Assembly: GCF_011386835.1 (NCBI RefSeq)
Contig: NW_027052932.1
Location: forward strand, 30,001-94,000
Origin: Chrysemys picta bellii
Lineage: Eukaryota > Chordata > Testudines > Emydidae
Direction: 5' to 3'
Length of the DNA: 64,000 nucleotides
Both the position numbers and the translations under genes were made by a program. How positions within the stretch are numbered: position 1 is the stretch's first letter; each line of letters opens with the position of its first letter. The notes under the pieces were generated by a model that made no database searches, had not been told where the DNA came from, and saw nothing but the letters and a program-made list of their open reading frames with translations. Positions 1 to 8,615 of this stretch are shown here, piece after piece.

Positions 1-1659
1 GGGGGATTCCCCCGCTCCCCCACTGCAAAACAGCACACCCCCACCTCACCACCAGCAACCGAGATGGAGAGGACAGATTAGTGCACGGGGGGGGGGGGGG
101 GGCAGGGGTCCCTGATACTCCCAACTGCAAAATAGCAACCCCCTCCCCCCGTCTGCACCCCAGATGCTGAGGAGGGAGGAGGAAACCTTCCAGCTGCACC
201 TCAGCGGCTCCCAGCTTCCCTTCCCCTGAAAACATCCCTCTTTCCAAACCTGCCCCCCAAACTCCCCCCTACGCACACTCTCCATGCAGGCTCTGTCAGG
301 AAGGCCAATTAGACAGGGCCTTGTGTCCTGGGGATGCACTGAAGGGCCATGGTCAGGAGGGGACTGGAAAGATGCAGTTTTGGGGGGGGCAATGCCCGTT
401 CACATTCCCCCCCATCTTCACCCCTGCCAGTGGACCAGCCAGGGCTACGTCATGGCCCATCTTTGGGCTACAGCCCACGATTTGGAAGCCCTGCCCGAGG
501 GTGAACTTCATCAGGCCCAGCTGACTTGTTCTTTAGCCTGTTCTTTCCGTGTTCGGGGGGATGGGGGGGGGGTGCTCCTGCCCCTGGCTGTTAGCATTAA
601 TGGTGTTCAGCATCTGGTCACAATGAACTTTGATTGAAGTGACTGAAGCCAAACAGGCAGGAAATGCTCAGAGATGCTCAGAGGACGTCAGCCTGACAGA
701 TAAATACACTGCTAGGAGCTGGATTATACCATGTTATGGGTGGAGTTAAAATCTCATTGACACAGCTGTGAGGATGCACTCTTCATTTAAAACAGCTGGA
801 AGCAACAGGTAAGGGGGCCTCGTGTAGAACAAGCCATGATGGCATGTACCCAGAAACTAGCCCCAGGTGGGCAGAGGATGCCACCGAGTATCGTTCTGAG
901 CTGGTGCGTGTGTGACAGAGACAAGCCGGGCAGTGCAGCCAGGACACGGAGGCAGAGCAGGAAAGCCAAGCAGAGCCTGTGAGCATGGTGTGATCTTGGG
1001 AGGAGCATAGAGAGCTTTTGGGCCAGGTGCTGGCTAAAGAGGCTTGGAGCTGAGAGCAGGGAGGCTAATCCCTGCTGTTGGTTCCTGCTGTGTTTGGAGA
1101 AGCAGGACTCTGTATGTTCCTTGTCAGTAAACAAGACATCAAAAAATTACCAGACTCCATTGCCAATTTCTGCTCCCCACTGGAACATCCCCAGGGCCCC
1201 AAACTTTGACTAGCCCCTTGGGTTGAAGAGGGACACCAATATCTTTATTGTGTGGTTTCGTTGCATGTCTATCTAATCTCAGTGGTTTATCAGCAACTAA
1301 TTACTGTTGCAATGTTTTCTCATGTAATAACCATATTTATTAAAAACACAGAGGGCAGGTTTTTGAACCCAAACTCACCACTGCTAATACATGGAGAATT
1401 CAGATGTAAAGTCCTGGCTTTGAGTCATCCCCCATTTAAATGCTCAATGACAGTTGCTAGAAATCCAGTGTCATGATTCATTGATCACTAATGCCAAGGG
1501 GCAGTGGCAGGGCTGGGAGAAGCAGAGGTTAATGTGGGTCTAAAGTCGTAGTGAGTGACATGGCTTCCAGCGAGGCAGAGTGGAAGCGGGGGTCCAGTTA
1601 TACACACCAATCACGCTTTTCGTGTCATTCGAACGCACCGGCGGGGTCGGCTCTCAGCA
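1..1659. other. Region without a recognised gene (copy 1)
   Basis: GC-rich, with a run of 16 G at 87-102 and further G runs near 383 and 556. Both strands carry only short open frames with no family resemblance. It lies downstream of the fibrinogen-domain gene. The window starts inside the duplication unit. Confidence 0.5.
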
Positions 1660-1665
1660 TTTATT
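1660..1665 (-). terminator. Poly(A) signal AATAAA of the fibrinogen-domain gene (copy 1)
   Basis: The plus strand reads TTTATT, that is AATAAA on the minus strand, only 9 bases past the first in-frame stop (1675-1677) of the fibrinogen-domain exon. Position and strand fit a cleavage/polyadenylation signal. The very short gap between stop and signal is unusual. Confidence 0.5.
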
Positions 1666-1674
1666 CCAGGGGAT

Positions 1675-2468
1675 TTACCATGCAGAAGCCAACAGGAAGG
1701 GAGTGAGCAGAGTAGAGGCATTGCAGGGACTGCACTGATTAGGTGGGGGCTGGCGCGCCGTGTCTGATCTAATATTGTCTCCCCTTCTCAGCGGCGCCGG
1801 CTCCCAAGGACGATGGGCTCCTCCTGCCGGACCCCAGCACACGTCTGTTGGCTTAACCAGGATGAGGGAAGACCTGCACTCCCCACTCTTACAGAACCCT
1901 GCCCAGTAGATGTAGCCTTTCCCATTGAGCAGGACGTTCTGACACTTGTCATACCACCAGCCTCCATAGCTACTTGCGCAATTCCCACTGGCCTGGTCCT
2001 GATCCTTGTCAGTCGTGCTGAACTTCATGTTGTCGTGTATGCCCCCCAGGCCGGAGTGGTAGGTGGTGAGATAGTCCTCGCCGTCCCCAGAGTACCTGCC
2101 CAGCCTCAGCGGGTACCCGCTGGGCTCATCCTCGACACTGAAGATGTCGTACTGTGCGTAGCGGGTGTTGTTGGATTTCTCCTCCACGACAAAGCGGACC
2201 TTGTAGATGTTCTGCCGCGTGAGCAGGGACAGGTACTCGTTGCCCAGCCAGTAATCCTGCTGCACGTTCCCAAAGCCGTACTTGTAGGTGCTCCAGGACT
2301 CCTTCCAGGTGATCTCTGTGTTGTAAGAATTTCTCTGGACAACGGTCCAGCCTTTGCCTTCGGTGTCCATGTCACACCACACCACTCGAGGGGGAGAGCC
2401 TGCCGGCTGGATGACATGGACCCCGCTGGGGCTGTCCCTGGGGATGTTGCTGCAGTCTTTGGGGAACC
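1675..2468 (-). CDS. Fibrinogen C-terminal domain exon of a secreted FGL1-like/ficolin-like protein (copy 1)
   Basis: The minus-strand frame encodes a near full-length fibrinogen-related domain of about 210 residues. It opens with KDCSNIPRDSPSG, continues with WCDMDTEGKGWTVVQRN and GFGNVQQDYWLGNEYL, and includes NMKFSTTDKDQDQASGNCA (the Asp-rich stretch that binds calcium in this family) and GGWWYDKCQNVLLNG. Paired cysteines are present at the usual places. The acceptor CAG is at 2469-2471 and the exon enters with two bases of a split codon, matching the phase of the signal-peptide exon at 3858-3968. After PTDVCW the frame runs on for 52 residues of unrelated sequence to a stop at 1675-1677, so either a C-terminal extension exists or the original stop was lost. 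The closest families are fibrinogen-like 1-like or ficolin-like secreted lectins; the exact orthologue is unsure. Confidence 0.85.
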
Positions 2469-3857
2469 CTGAAATGCCACGAACATCAGGTTAAGGGGGC
2501 GGGGGGGAGGGGAGGGAGAGAGAGAGAGCGCGCGCTAGCTAGCTCAATCAAATCAGCCTGGGGTAACTGGAGGCTGGGTTTTTAGAGACAGGTCCTGTGT
2601 ATTTCACAATACTACAGCCACAGAATCCGCCCCGGCCATTCCTGGCCACAGAATCCCGTTCCAGATCTTACACTTTCATTTTACCAATAAAATAAAATAA
2701 GAATAGTTTCTTGCTCTGCTGGTTTTGAAGAAACCTTGAAGAGATGAATCAAGTGTAAACCAAGGCTCTGTATCCTTCCTGAGTCCGTACTGCTGAAGAA
2801 ATCGTTTGGGGAGGGTGGGGGAGACGCTGCCAGATCCATCTCAGCGAATGTCAATTATGAAACCCATCAGTGACAATTTAAATGGGAGTTTTCAAAGAGC
2901 CTAAGGGAGTTTGACACCCGACTGTGATTGGAATTCAGTGGGATTTAGGCACCCAACTCCCTGTGGTGCCTTTGAAAATTCCAGACATCCTATCGAGGGG
3001 CTTGTCTTTGGGGCGGAAATTGTCCCGAACTATCCTGGTAGAATGAAAGCACTGTGGTTATACTGCTCCTCCCCTCCCCAGCGTCATCCCTCGAGCCTGA
3101 GCCCCCCCAGCTCCCCTACCCCCCAGACAATCCCCCTGTGTGCCCCACCCCCATAGCTGAGCCGAGGGGGAGGAGCTGCTGAGCTCTGCGGGGGCAGGGG
3201 CTCAGGGCCACCTCTGGAGCTGGTTCGGCCCCTGGCCTGCCTGGGCAAGCCCCTGAGCAGCTCCCAGAGCCGCTGGAGATGTGGGGAGAAGGGAATGAAA
3301 ACCCCTGACAAGGAGGAACTGGCTCTCCCTGCTGCCTGGACTCTGGGCGCAAGGCTTCTAGGCATCAGCGAGAGATCCCCAGCTGTTAGCCGGGGCTAGC
3401 CCTAGTATAGGAGTTGGTGAGATTGAAGGGTAGAACTCCCAGCCAATTTGCGGGGGGGGTGCCTGGTTCCCACACGCTGCCCTGCGGTTGGCACCAGCGC
3501 TCTTCAGTCACTGCCGGGGGCTTGGCAGCCGTTACCGGAGAAAGGGATAACGAAGCTGTGGAAAGCAAACAGCCAGTCGAGCAGCACCTCCCCCACCCCG
3601 GCTGGCCCATTCCCAGGCGCTGGAGGCCTGCGAATGGGAGTAGTGGGGTCACTAGCGCAGGCCGGCCTTGCGATCCCTTCGGAGAACTCAGCGTTTCTTT
3701 GGGCCCAGCGCTGGCGGGGGGGCTGGAAGGTGCATTCAGTGGATAAGTGGATCTAGGGGTGACCCCGGCATGGAGGAGAGGAGCAGAATCAGGCCCACGA
3801 TGCCCTGATCTCGGATATGGCAGATGATAGAAGCTCTCCGACGGGTTCTCTACTCAC
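2469..3857 (-). other. Intron of the fibrinogen-domain gene (copy 1)
   Basis: About 1.39 kb between the two coding exons, with acceptor CAG at the low end and donor GTGAGT at the high end (minus strand). It contains a short (GA)n run near 2516-2530 and, around 2905-2990, a motif with GGGATTTAGGCACC that recurs near 4016-4080. This is probably an old interspersed repeat. No further exon is seen. Confidence 0.6.
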
Positions 3858-3968
3858 CCCTCTCGACCTTCTTGTGGGCCAGGGCCCCGTTGCCCTGCAC
3901 GGGGGCTACGCAAAGGAGCGCCATCATGGACAGCGCAGACAGAAGCAGGAGAGAGCTGGACTGGAAGC
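3858..3968 (-). CDS. Signal-peptide exon of the fibrinogen-domain gene (copy 1)
   Basis: A 111-bp minus-strand exon between acceptor CTGCAG (3969-3974) and donor GTGAGT (3852-3857). Its frame gives a hydrophobic stretch, SSSLLLLSALSMMALLCVAP, then VQG, a plausible signal-peptidase site, and a short polar linker ending KKVER. It enters after a one-base split codon and leaves with one base, which joins exactly to the two-base start of the exon at 2468. The two exons therefore encode a secreted protein with the fibrinogen domain almost directly after the signal peptide and no collagen or coiled-coil stem. The methionines inside the exon would give a very short signal, so the true start is probably in an upstream exon that I could not identify. 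Confidence 0.7.
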
Positions 3969-5244
3969 CTGCAGGGGACAGAAACCGCTGGACATGAGAC
4001 CAGGAGAGAGTTTCACAAGTGCCTAAATCCCACTAGACGTCACTGGGATTTAGGCACTTAAGTGACTTAGCCACTCTTGAAAATGTTACCCTTAGACGCT
4101 AAGGCCAGAGTTTTCAGAGGGCTCAACTACTGGGCCAGATTTTCAGAAGAGCTCAGCTCCCAGGTAGGCACCACAGGACATGGCTGGATGTTCAAAGGGG
4201 CTCAGCATGGGGGGGGGGGAAGTCTCTGGAGATGGGGTGAAGCCCACCATTCACCTCTCCCCCGGCCCGGCCACTGTCTCCATCTCTGCAGCCGGCCCGA
4301 TTAGCACACAGCGGGGACCCAGCTGCATGGTAAAAACCATTCAAAGATTGCGGCTCCGATGGCCTGGGTCCCGGGCGGGTCAGGGCCGGCTGGAGCGCTC
4401 CCTGTGGTGGGGAAGGAGCTGCCTCCTCTCTCCCCGCGCTGCACCGCTGCAAGGGGAGTGCTGCTCGGAGCAACCCCCTCTGTCCCAGCTCCCCCCGTCC
4501 ACAGTCACTACCACCAGCCGGAGGGCAGTGCCCGCTCACCCACACAGAGACAGCAGCTGGGCAGCCTCCGGCAGGGCTCTGCCCCCCTCAGATGAGTGCC
4601 AGGTGAGAGGGACCCAGGGCACAGAGCTGCTGTGTGCCCCACGCCAGGCATGCTGCCCCCTGCACTGCAGCCCAGCAGCCCAGAGGGGGACACGCTGCTG
4701 ACACTGCAGCTGTTCTGTGGGCCCAGCTCAGGCCAGGCTTAAAGTGGGCAGAGTCGCCAGGGGCCACAGTCCTGGCCAAAAAGAGTTCAAAATGGAGCCG
4801 GGTCCCTGAGGGGTGCACTGGAAGCGCTGCCCTAGCAAGGGCATGGCCATTTATTTCAGCCGGGATTAACATAGACACCCCTCCCCCGCCCCACACATGC
4901 TTTTCCCAGGCCACCTTCAGCACTCAGCGCAGGGATTCACAATGACCTTGCCGGGATCAGCAGCCCAGAGCAATCCAGACTCTTGGACAGAAACCGGCTC
5001 ATTCACCCCCCCCCCCCCAGGTATATCTATCCCGGCCCTGGTATTACATCTTGTGTAGCTACAGCCCACAGAACGCAGAGCACGGCATATGCAGCCCCCA
5101 ATGCGAAATAGGTTGAGAACCCTACAGCAGAGGCTCACGTGTGAAGCTCCAGAGGTCCCAAGTTTGATTACAGCTGCTGCCGGCCCATGACAGTTGCAAA
5201 ATGGCAGCTTTTTGTGGGGTGAGGCGGGTTGGGGCGGGGTGTGT
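3969..5244. other. Upstream region of the fibrinogen-domain gene; no gene recognised (copy 1)
   Basis: It should contain the first exon and promoter of the minus-strand fibrinogen-domain gene, but I cannot place them. It includes an old repeat-like stretch with inverted GGGATTTAGGCAC motifs near 4016-4080, a 13-C run at 5006-5018 and a short TG run near 5238-5252. Open frames here are short and Pro/Gly-rich. Confidence 0.5.
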
Positions 5245-6224
5245 GTGTATGTGTCAAACCAGAACAGGCTAAAGCCGCACTGTCCTCCCTTTTGGACTAC
5301 ATGGGACCCCAGCTACCTTTCAGCGCCTCATGGATAAGCTACTACACCCCCATAATCATTATGCTGCTGCCTACCTGGACGATGTGGTCATTCATACCCC
5401 AGACTGGGAAACCCACCTCGAAGGTGGAGGCAGTCCTCAATACCTTCAGGCGAGCTGGCCTTACAGCTAACCCTGCTAAGTGTGCTGTAGGGTTTACGGA
5501 GGCCAAATATCTTGGCTACATTGTGGGAAAAGGTTTGGTAAAACCCCAACTGAACAAGTTAGAGGCCATCCAAAATTGGCCCCGACCACATCGCAAGAAA
5601 CAAGTCCGGGCATTCCTAGGTGTGGTGGGGTATTACCGACGATTTAGCCCCCACTTTGCCACAAGGGCAAGCCCCCTGACAGACCTACTGAAAGCCCACG
5701 GACCTGATCTGGTGAGATGGTCTGACGGAGCAGAGAGAGCGTTCACAGACCTACAGACTGCCCTCTGCAGTAACCCCGTACTGATAGCCCCAGATTTTAC
5801 CAAGGAATTTATCCTGCAGACGGATGCATCGGAAGTAGGGTTAGGGGCCGTTCTATCACAGATGGTTGGGGAAGAGGAACATCCAGTTCTCTACCTCAGT
5901 AGGAAACTCCTTCCGAGGGAACAAAAATATGCTGTGGTGGAGAGAGAGTACCTCGCTGTAAAATGGGCCATGGAAACGTTGCGCTACTACCTGCTCGGGT
6001 GCAGATTTGTCCTCGTGACCGACCATGCCCCTCTTCAATGGATGCAACGGAACAAGGAGAAGAACACTAGGGTGACCAGGTGGTTCTTATCCCTCCAACC
6101 TTTCCAGTTCCATGTGCAACACAGAGCAGGGAGCCATCACGGTAATGCCGATGGCTTGTCACGTGTGCACTGTCTGGCGTCCCAAGCTGCCCAACCCCTT
6201 GGTGTTGAGCAGGGGGGAGGGATA
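5245..6224 (+). mobile_element. Ty3/gypsy retrotransposon pol fragment (RT and RNase H), decayed (copy 1)
   Basis: Only the 3' part of pol is left. Reverse-transcriptase motifs PFGL and YLDD occur at about 5288-5375 in one frame. A frameshift near 5412-5425 moves the rest into another frame, which then runs openly through the RT thumb (VRAFLGVVGYYRRF) and RNase H (LQTDASEVGLGAVL, the EYLAVKWAMETLRYY helix, VLVTDHAPL and HGNADGLSR). The frame ends directly at a purine tract (6211-6221), with no integrase between RNase H and the LTR. The 5' truncation and the frameshift make it non-functional. It is an old genomic copy in a host intergenic region. Confidence 0.9.
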
Positions 6225-6551
6225 TGTGACAGACCCAGACAAGTGGGGTACAGAAGCCTTGTAGAAGGCAAATATACTGGCCATTGGATGAATAGTTTTC
6301 TGTTCTCTGAGTGACCAGAGCAGGGGCTGCACTAGAACAAGCAGGAACTTTCTTGAACCAATTTAAGGCAGGCAGGCTAATTAGGACACCTGGAGTCAAT
6401 TAAGAAGAACCTGCTAGACTCAATTAAGGCAGGCTAATCAGGGCACCTGGGTTTAAAAAGGAGCTCACGTCAGTTTGTGGTGGTGTGTGTGAGGATCTGG
6501 GAGCAAGAGGCACTAGGAGCTGAGAGCGAGAAGGCGTACTGCTGGGAGATC
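6225..6551 (+). mobile_element. 5' part of the gypsy 3' LTR (copy 1)
   Basis: It begins TGTGACAGACC right after the purine-rich tract, as expected for a 3' LTR. A TATA-like TTTAAAAAGG lies near 6453. The sequence then changes abruptly at about 6551 into a different LTR fragment, so this LTR is truncated. Confidence 0.7.
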
Positions 6552-6884
6552 CTTTTTTAAGAACATTATTGGATTTCTGTGTTTTAAGAAGTCTGTGCAT
6601 GTTTTTCAGTTAGCTGGTGGCAGCAGCTGATTTCTTTTCCTTTTTTCAGTTCTTCCCCAGACAAGGGGGGAAGAGTTCGGGGGTACCCCACAGGAAGGAA
6701 TTCCCAAGCGCGCCTTCCTGGGCTCTCAAAGGGGTGGCAGCATTTACCAATCCACGGCCAGGGGGATCTGTAACCTTGGGAGTTTAATACAAGCCTGGAG
6801 TGGCCAGTATTAATTTTTAGAGTCCTTGTGGACCCTCCCCCCCTTCTGCACTCAAAGTGCCAGCGTGGGGAATCAGCCTTGACA
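6552..6884 (+). mobile_element. 3' fragment of an LTR-B type element (copy 1)
   Basis: It resembles 62166-62475, the 3' end of the LTR inserted in the DIRS element: AAGAACAT, GGATTTCTGTG, a pyrimidine-rich centre, then CAGTATTAATTTTT and the end AGCCTTGACA. It is fused to the gypsy LTR without a visible target duplication, so it is probably a recombination or deletion joint. Confidence 0.6.
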
Positions 6885-7413
6885 GCATCCCAGCTGGGGA
6901 AGTTTCCCATTAGCCTGGCTCCCCAGACCAGGAGAGACCGGCCCAGGGCAGTGTGCAATGCCCAGTGATACGAACGCCCACAGTGACTGTCCTGCAGCAC
7001 GGGGCAAACGTCTCAGGCCCCAGAGCCTTGGTACCTCCTCTGCCCCCAAGAGGAGACTAACGAAAAATAATTCCCCCAAATGAGGTAAACAGCCCCATGA
7101 CTTGCAAAAGCAAAGAAAATACAGGAGTTGGGTCACCATCTCCTTGTGCTTAGATCAGGGGGCTGGAGCCAGGACTCCTGGGTTCTAGCCCTAGATTTGC
7201 TGCTTCCAGGGCAAATCACTGGGGGCAGTGAGGCTGTAGGAGTGCCAGGGGTTGTTGTGGTGTCCCTCCCCGCAAAGGGAGAGGGGCGGGAAGGGGTTAA
7301 TTCATGAAATCCAGAAAGTGATTAAAGTTCCCAGCCGGACAGACAAGTCCCCGAGCTCCAGGAAGGGGTCTCGGGCCTGGGGGCTGCAGGTCCGACTAGA
7401 GCTAAGGGCGCTG
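6885..7413. other. Region without a recognised gene (copy 1)
   Basis: Only short open frames are present. Near 7163-7195 the words CAGGACTCCTGGGTTCTA match a widespread old amniote interspersed repeat; a similar sequence in reverse lies near 26508-26535. Nothing else is identified. Confidence 0.4.
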
Positions 7414-7688
7414 CTGGGACACTGTGTGTAGTGGGGGGCTGAGAGCCCCTGACCCGAACTGTGACCCCTTCCCCTAGTGCCACCGCCCCCAGCCCGGGGG
7501 TGCGGCCCCCCGCGAGTTCCAGCCTCGGAACACACGGACCAGCTGACCCCAGAGAGGCGGGGCCAGAGACCGGCCGAGCTAATGGCGGCTCCGCCCATTA
7601 CAGCCCCGGGGCCCAGGTCTCATCCCGCCCCCGCCCCCCCCGGCTCAGACATTCGGTTCCCCTTCGCCAGCCGGCCCAGCGGGTTCTG

Positions 7689-7731
7689 CCCAGCGACCGG
7701 TGACGGAGGCGGGGCTGCGCGCCGCTATTGG
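7689..7731 (+). promoter_or_regulatory. SXY-like MHC promoter module (X1-X2-Y) (copy 1)
   Basis: CCCAGCGACCGG (7689-7700) is followed immediately by TGACGG (7701-7706) and, 21 bases after TGACG, by the inverted CCAAT box ATTGG (7727-7731). MHC class I and II promoters have a 12-base X1 box of the CCTAGCAACAGA type, an abutting CRE-like X2 box and a Y box ATTGG about 20 bases on, with rigid spacing. Eight of the 12 X1 bases agree and the spacing fits. A second CCAAT in direct orientation is at 7751-7755. An MHC class I exon lies 6 kb downstream on the same strand. This is an inference from spacing and consensus only. Confidence 0.45.
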
Positions 7732-7844
7732 CGGGATGGTCCCCTCTCAGCCAATCCCTGCAGACTGGAGGCTCACACGGCCAGTAGCTGGGAGCTGGAG
7801 TCCGGTCTCAGCGCCCCGCGGGGTTCTCGGGTTGTGGGGCCGAG

Positions 7845-8178
7845 ACCGGGCTGGGGGATGCAGGGAGGGGGGAGCTGGGTGTTGGGGGTCAGCCGGGCTG
7901 GGGGGTGCAGGGAGTTGGGTGTCGGGGGAGGGGCAGTCGGGCTGGGGGGCGCAGGGAGGGGGGAGCTGGGTGTCGGGGGAGGGGCAGTCGGGCTGGGGGG
8001 CGCAGGGAGGGGGGAGCTGGGTGTCGGGGGGCAGTCGGGCCCGAGGGTGCAGGGAGGGGGGAGCTGGGTGTGGGGGGGCAGTCGGGCTGCAGGGGTGCAG
8101 GGAGGGGGGAGCTGGGTGTGTGGGGGGGCAGTCGGGCTGGGGGGTGCAGGGAGAGGGGAGCTGGGTGTGGGGGGGCAG
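7845..8178 (+). repeat. G-rich minisatellite, ~46-55-bp units (copy 1)
   Basis: About seven imperfect units, each with CAGTCGGGCTG-like, GCAGGGAGGGGGGAG and CTGGGTGT words. Long G runs make G-quadruplex formation on the plus strand likely. The long Gly/Arg- or Pro-rich frames across it are by-products of the repeat. Confidence 0.85.
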
Positions 8179-8583
8179 TTCTGGGCTCTGCGTTCAGAGG
8201 TGTCAGGATAACCACACCGCTCCCCCCAGCACTGAGCGGTCACTGACGTGGAACGGTGACGTTGCTATAGTGACTGGGGGGGTCCTGGCCCCCTTGTGCC
8301 AGGTGCTGCCAGGGTCACTGCTGGGACACTGTGTGTAGTGGGGTGCTGAGAGCCACTGAACTGTAACCCCTTCATCTAATGCCAACCTCACCCAGCCAGG
8401 GGGTGAGGCTTCGTTGGGGCCAGAGCAGCTCAGCAGCCCGTATTGATCCGGGTGAGGGTGCGGGGTGGATTTGGGGTTTGTTTAAAATGGCTTAAGGCAC
8501 ATTGGTGCCCTTGTGACACCTCAGTAACCGGTGTGGTTTGACCTAAACAGGGTTAGGCCCCAGTGCAGCCTGGCCCTACTGGG

Positions 8584-8615
8584 TCATAGAATCATAGAAG
8601 ATAAGGGTTGGAAGA
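8584..8615 (-). mobile_element. Short inverted CR1 3' tail (copy 1)
   Basis: TCATAGAATCATAG followed by AGGGTTGGAAG is the reverse complement of a CR1 3' end. It is only about 30 bases long and abuts the forward CR1 that follows, so it is a tiny inverted fragment at the 5' end of the insertion. Confidence 0.5.

Larger units (their letters stand above)
7414..8405 (+). repeat. GC-rich island framed by a ~90-bp direct duplication (copy 1)
   Basis: About 90 bases at 7414-7505 and 8319-8405 are near-copies: both carry GCTGGGACACTGTGTGTAG, then a GCTGAGAGCC segment, ACCCCTTC and a GGGGGTG end. Between them lies a CpG-rich stretch with a CCAAT-type promoter-like module and a G-rich minisatellite. 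The arrangement suggests a local tandem duplication of about 905 bp in which the interior diverged, or capture of a segment between repeats. Confidence 0.55.

Noticed and set aside
1813..2472. 219-codon plus-strand frame opposite the fibrinogen domain
   Set aside because: It is the antisense of a conserved domain exon and shows no family resemblance of its own.
7845..8178. CRISPR-like regular array
   Set aside because: Units are adjacent without spacers and the genome is vertebrate; it is a minisatellite.
7477..8338. Long Gly/Arg/Trp-rich and antisense Pro-rich open frames
   Set aside because: They run through the G-rich minisatellite in several frames at once; the openness comes from the repeat having few stop codons.
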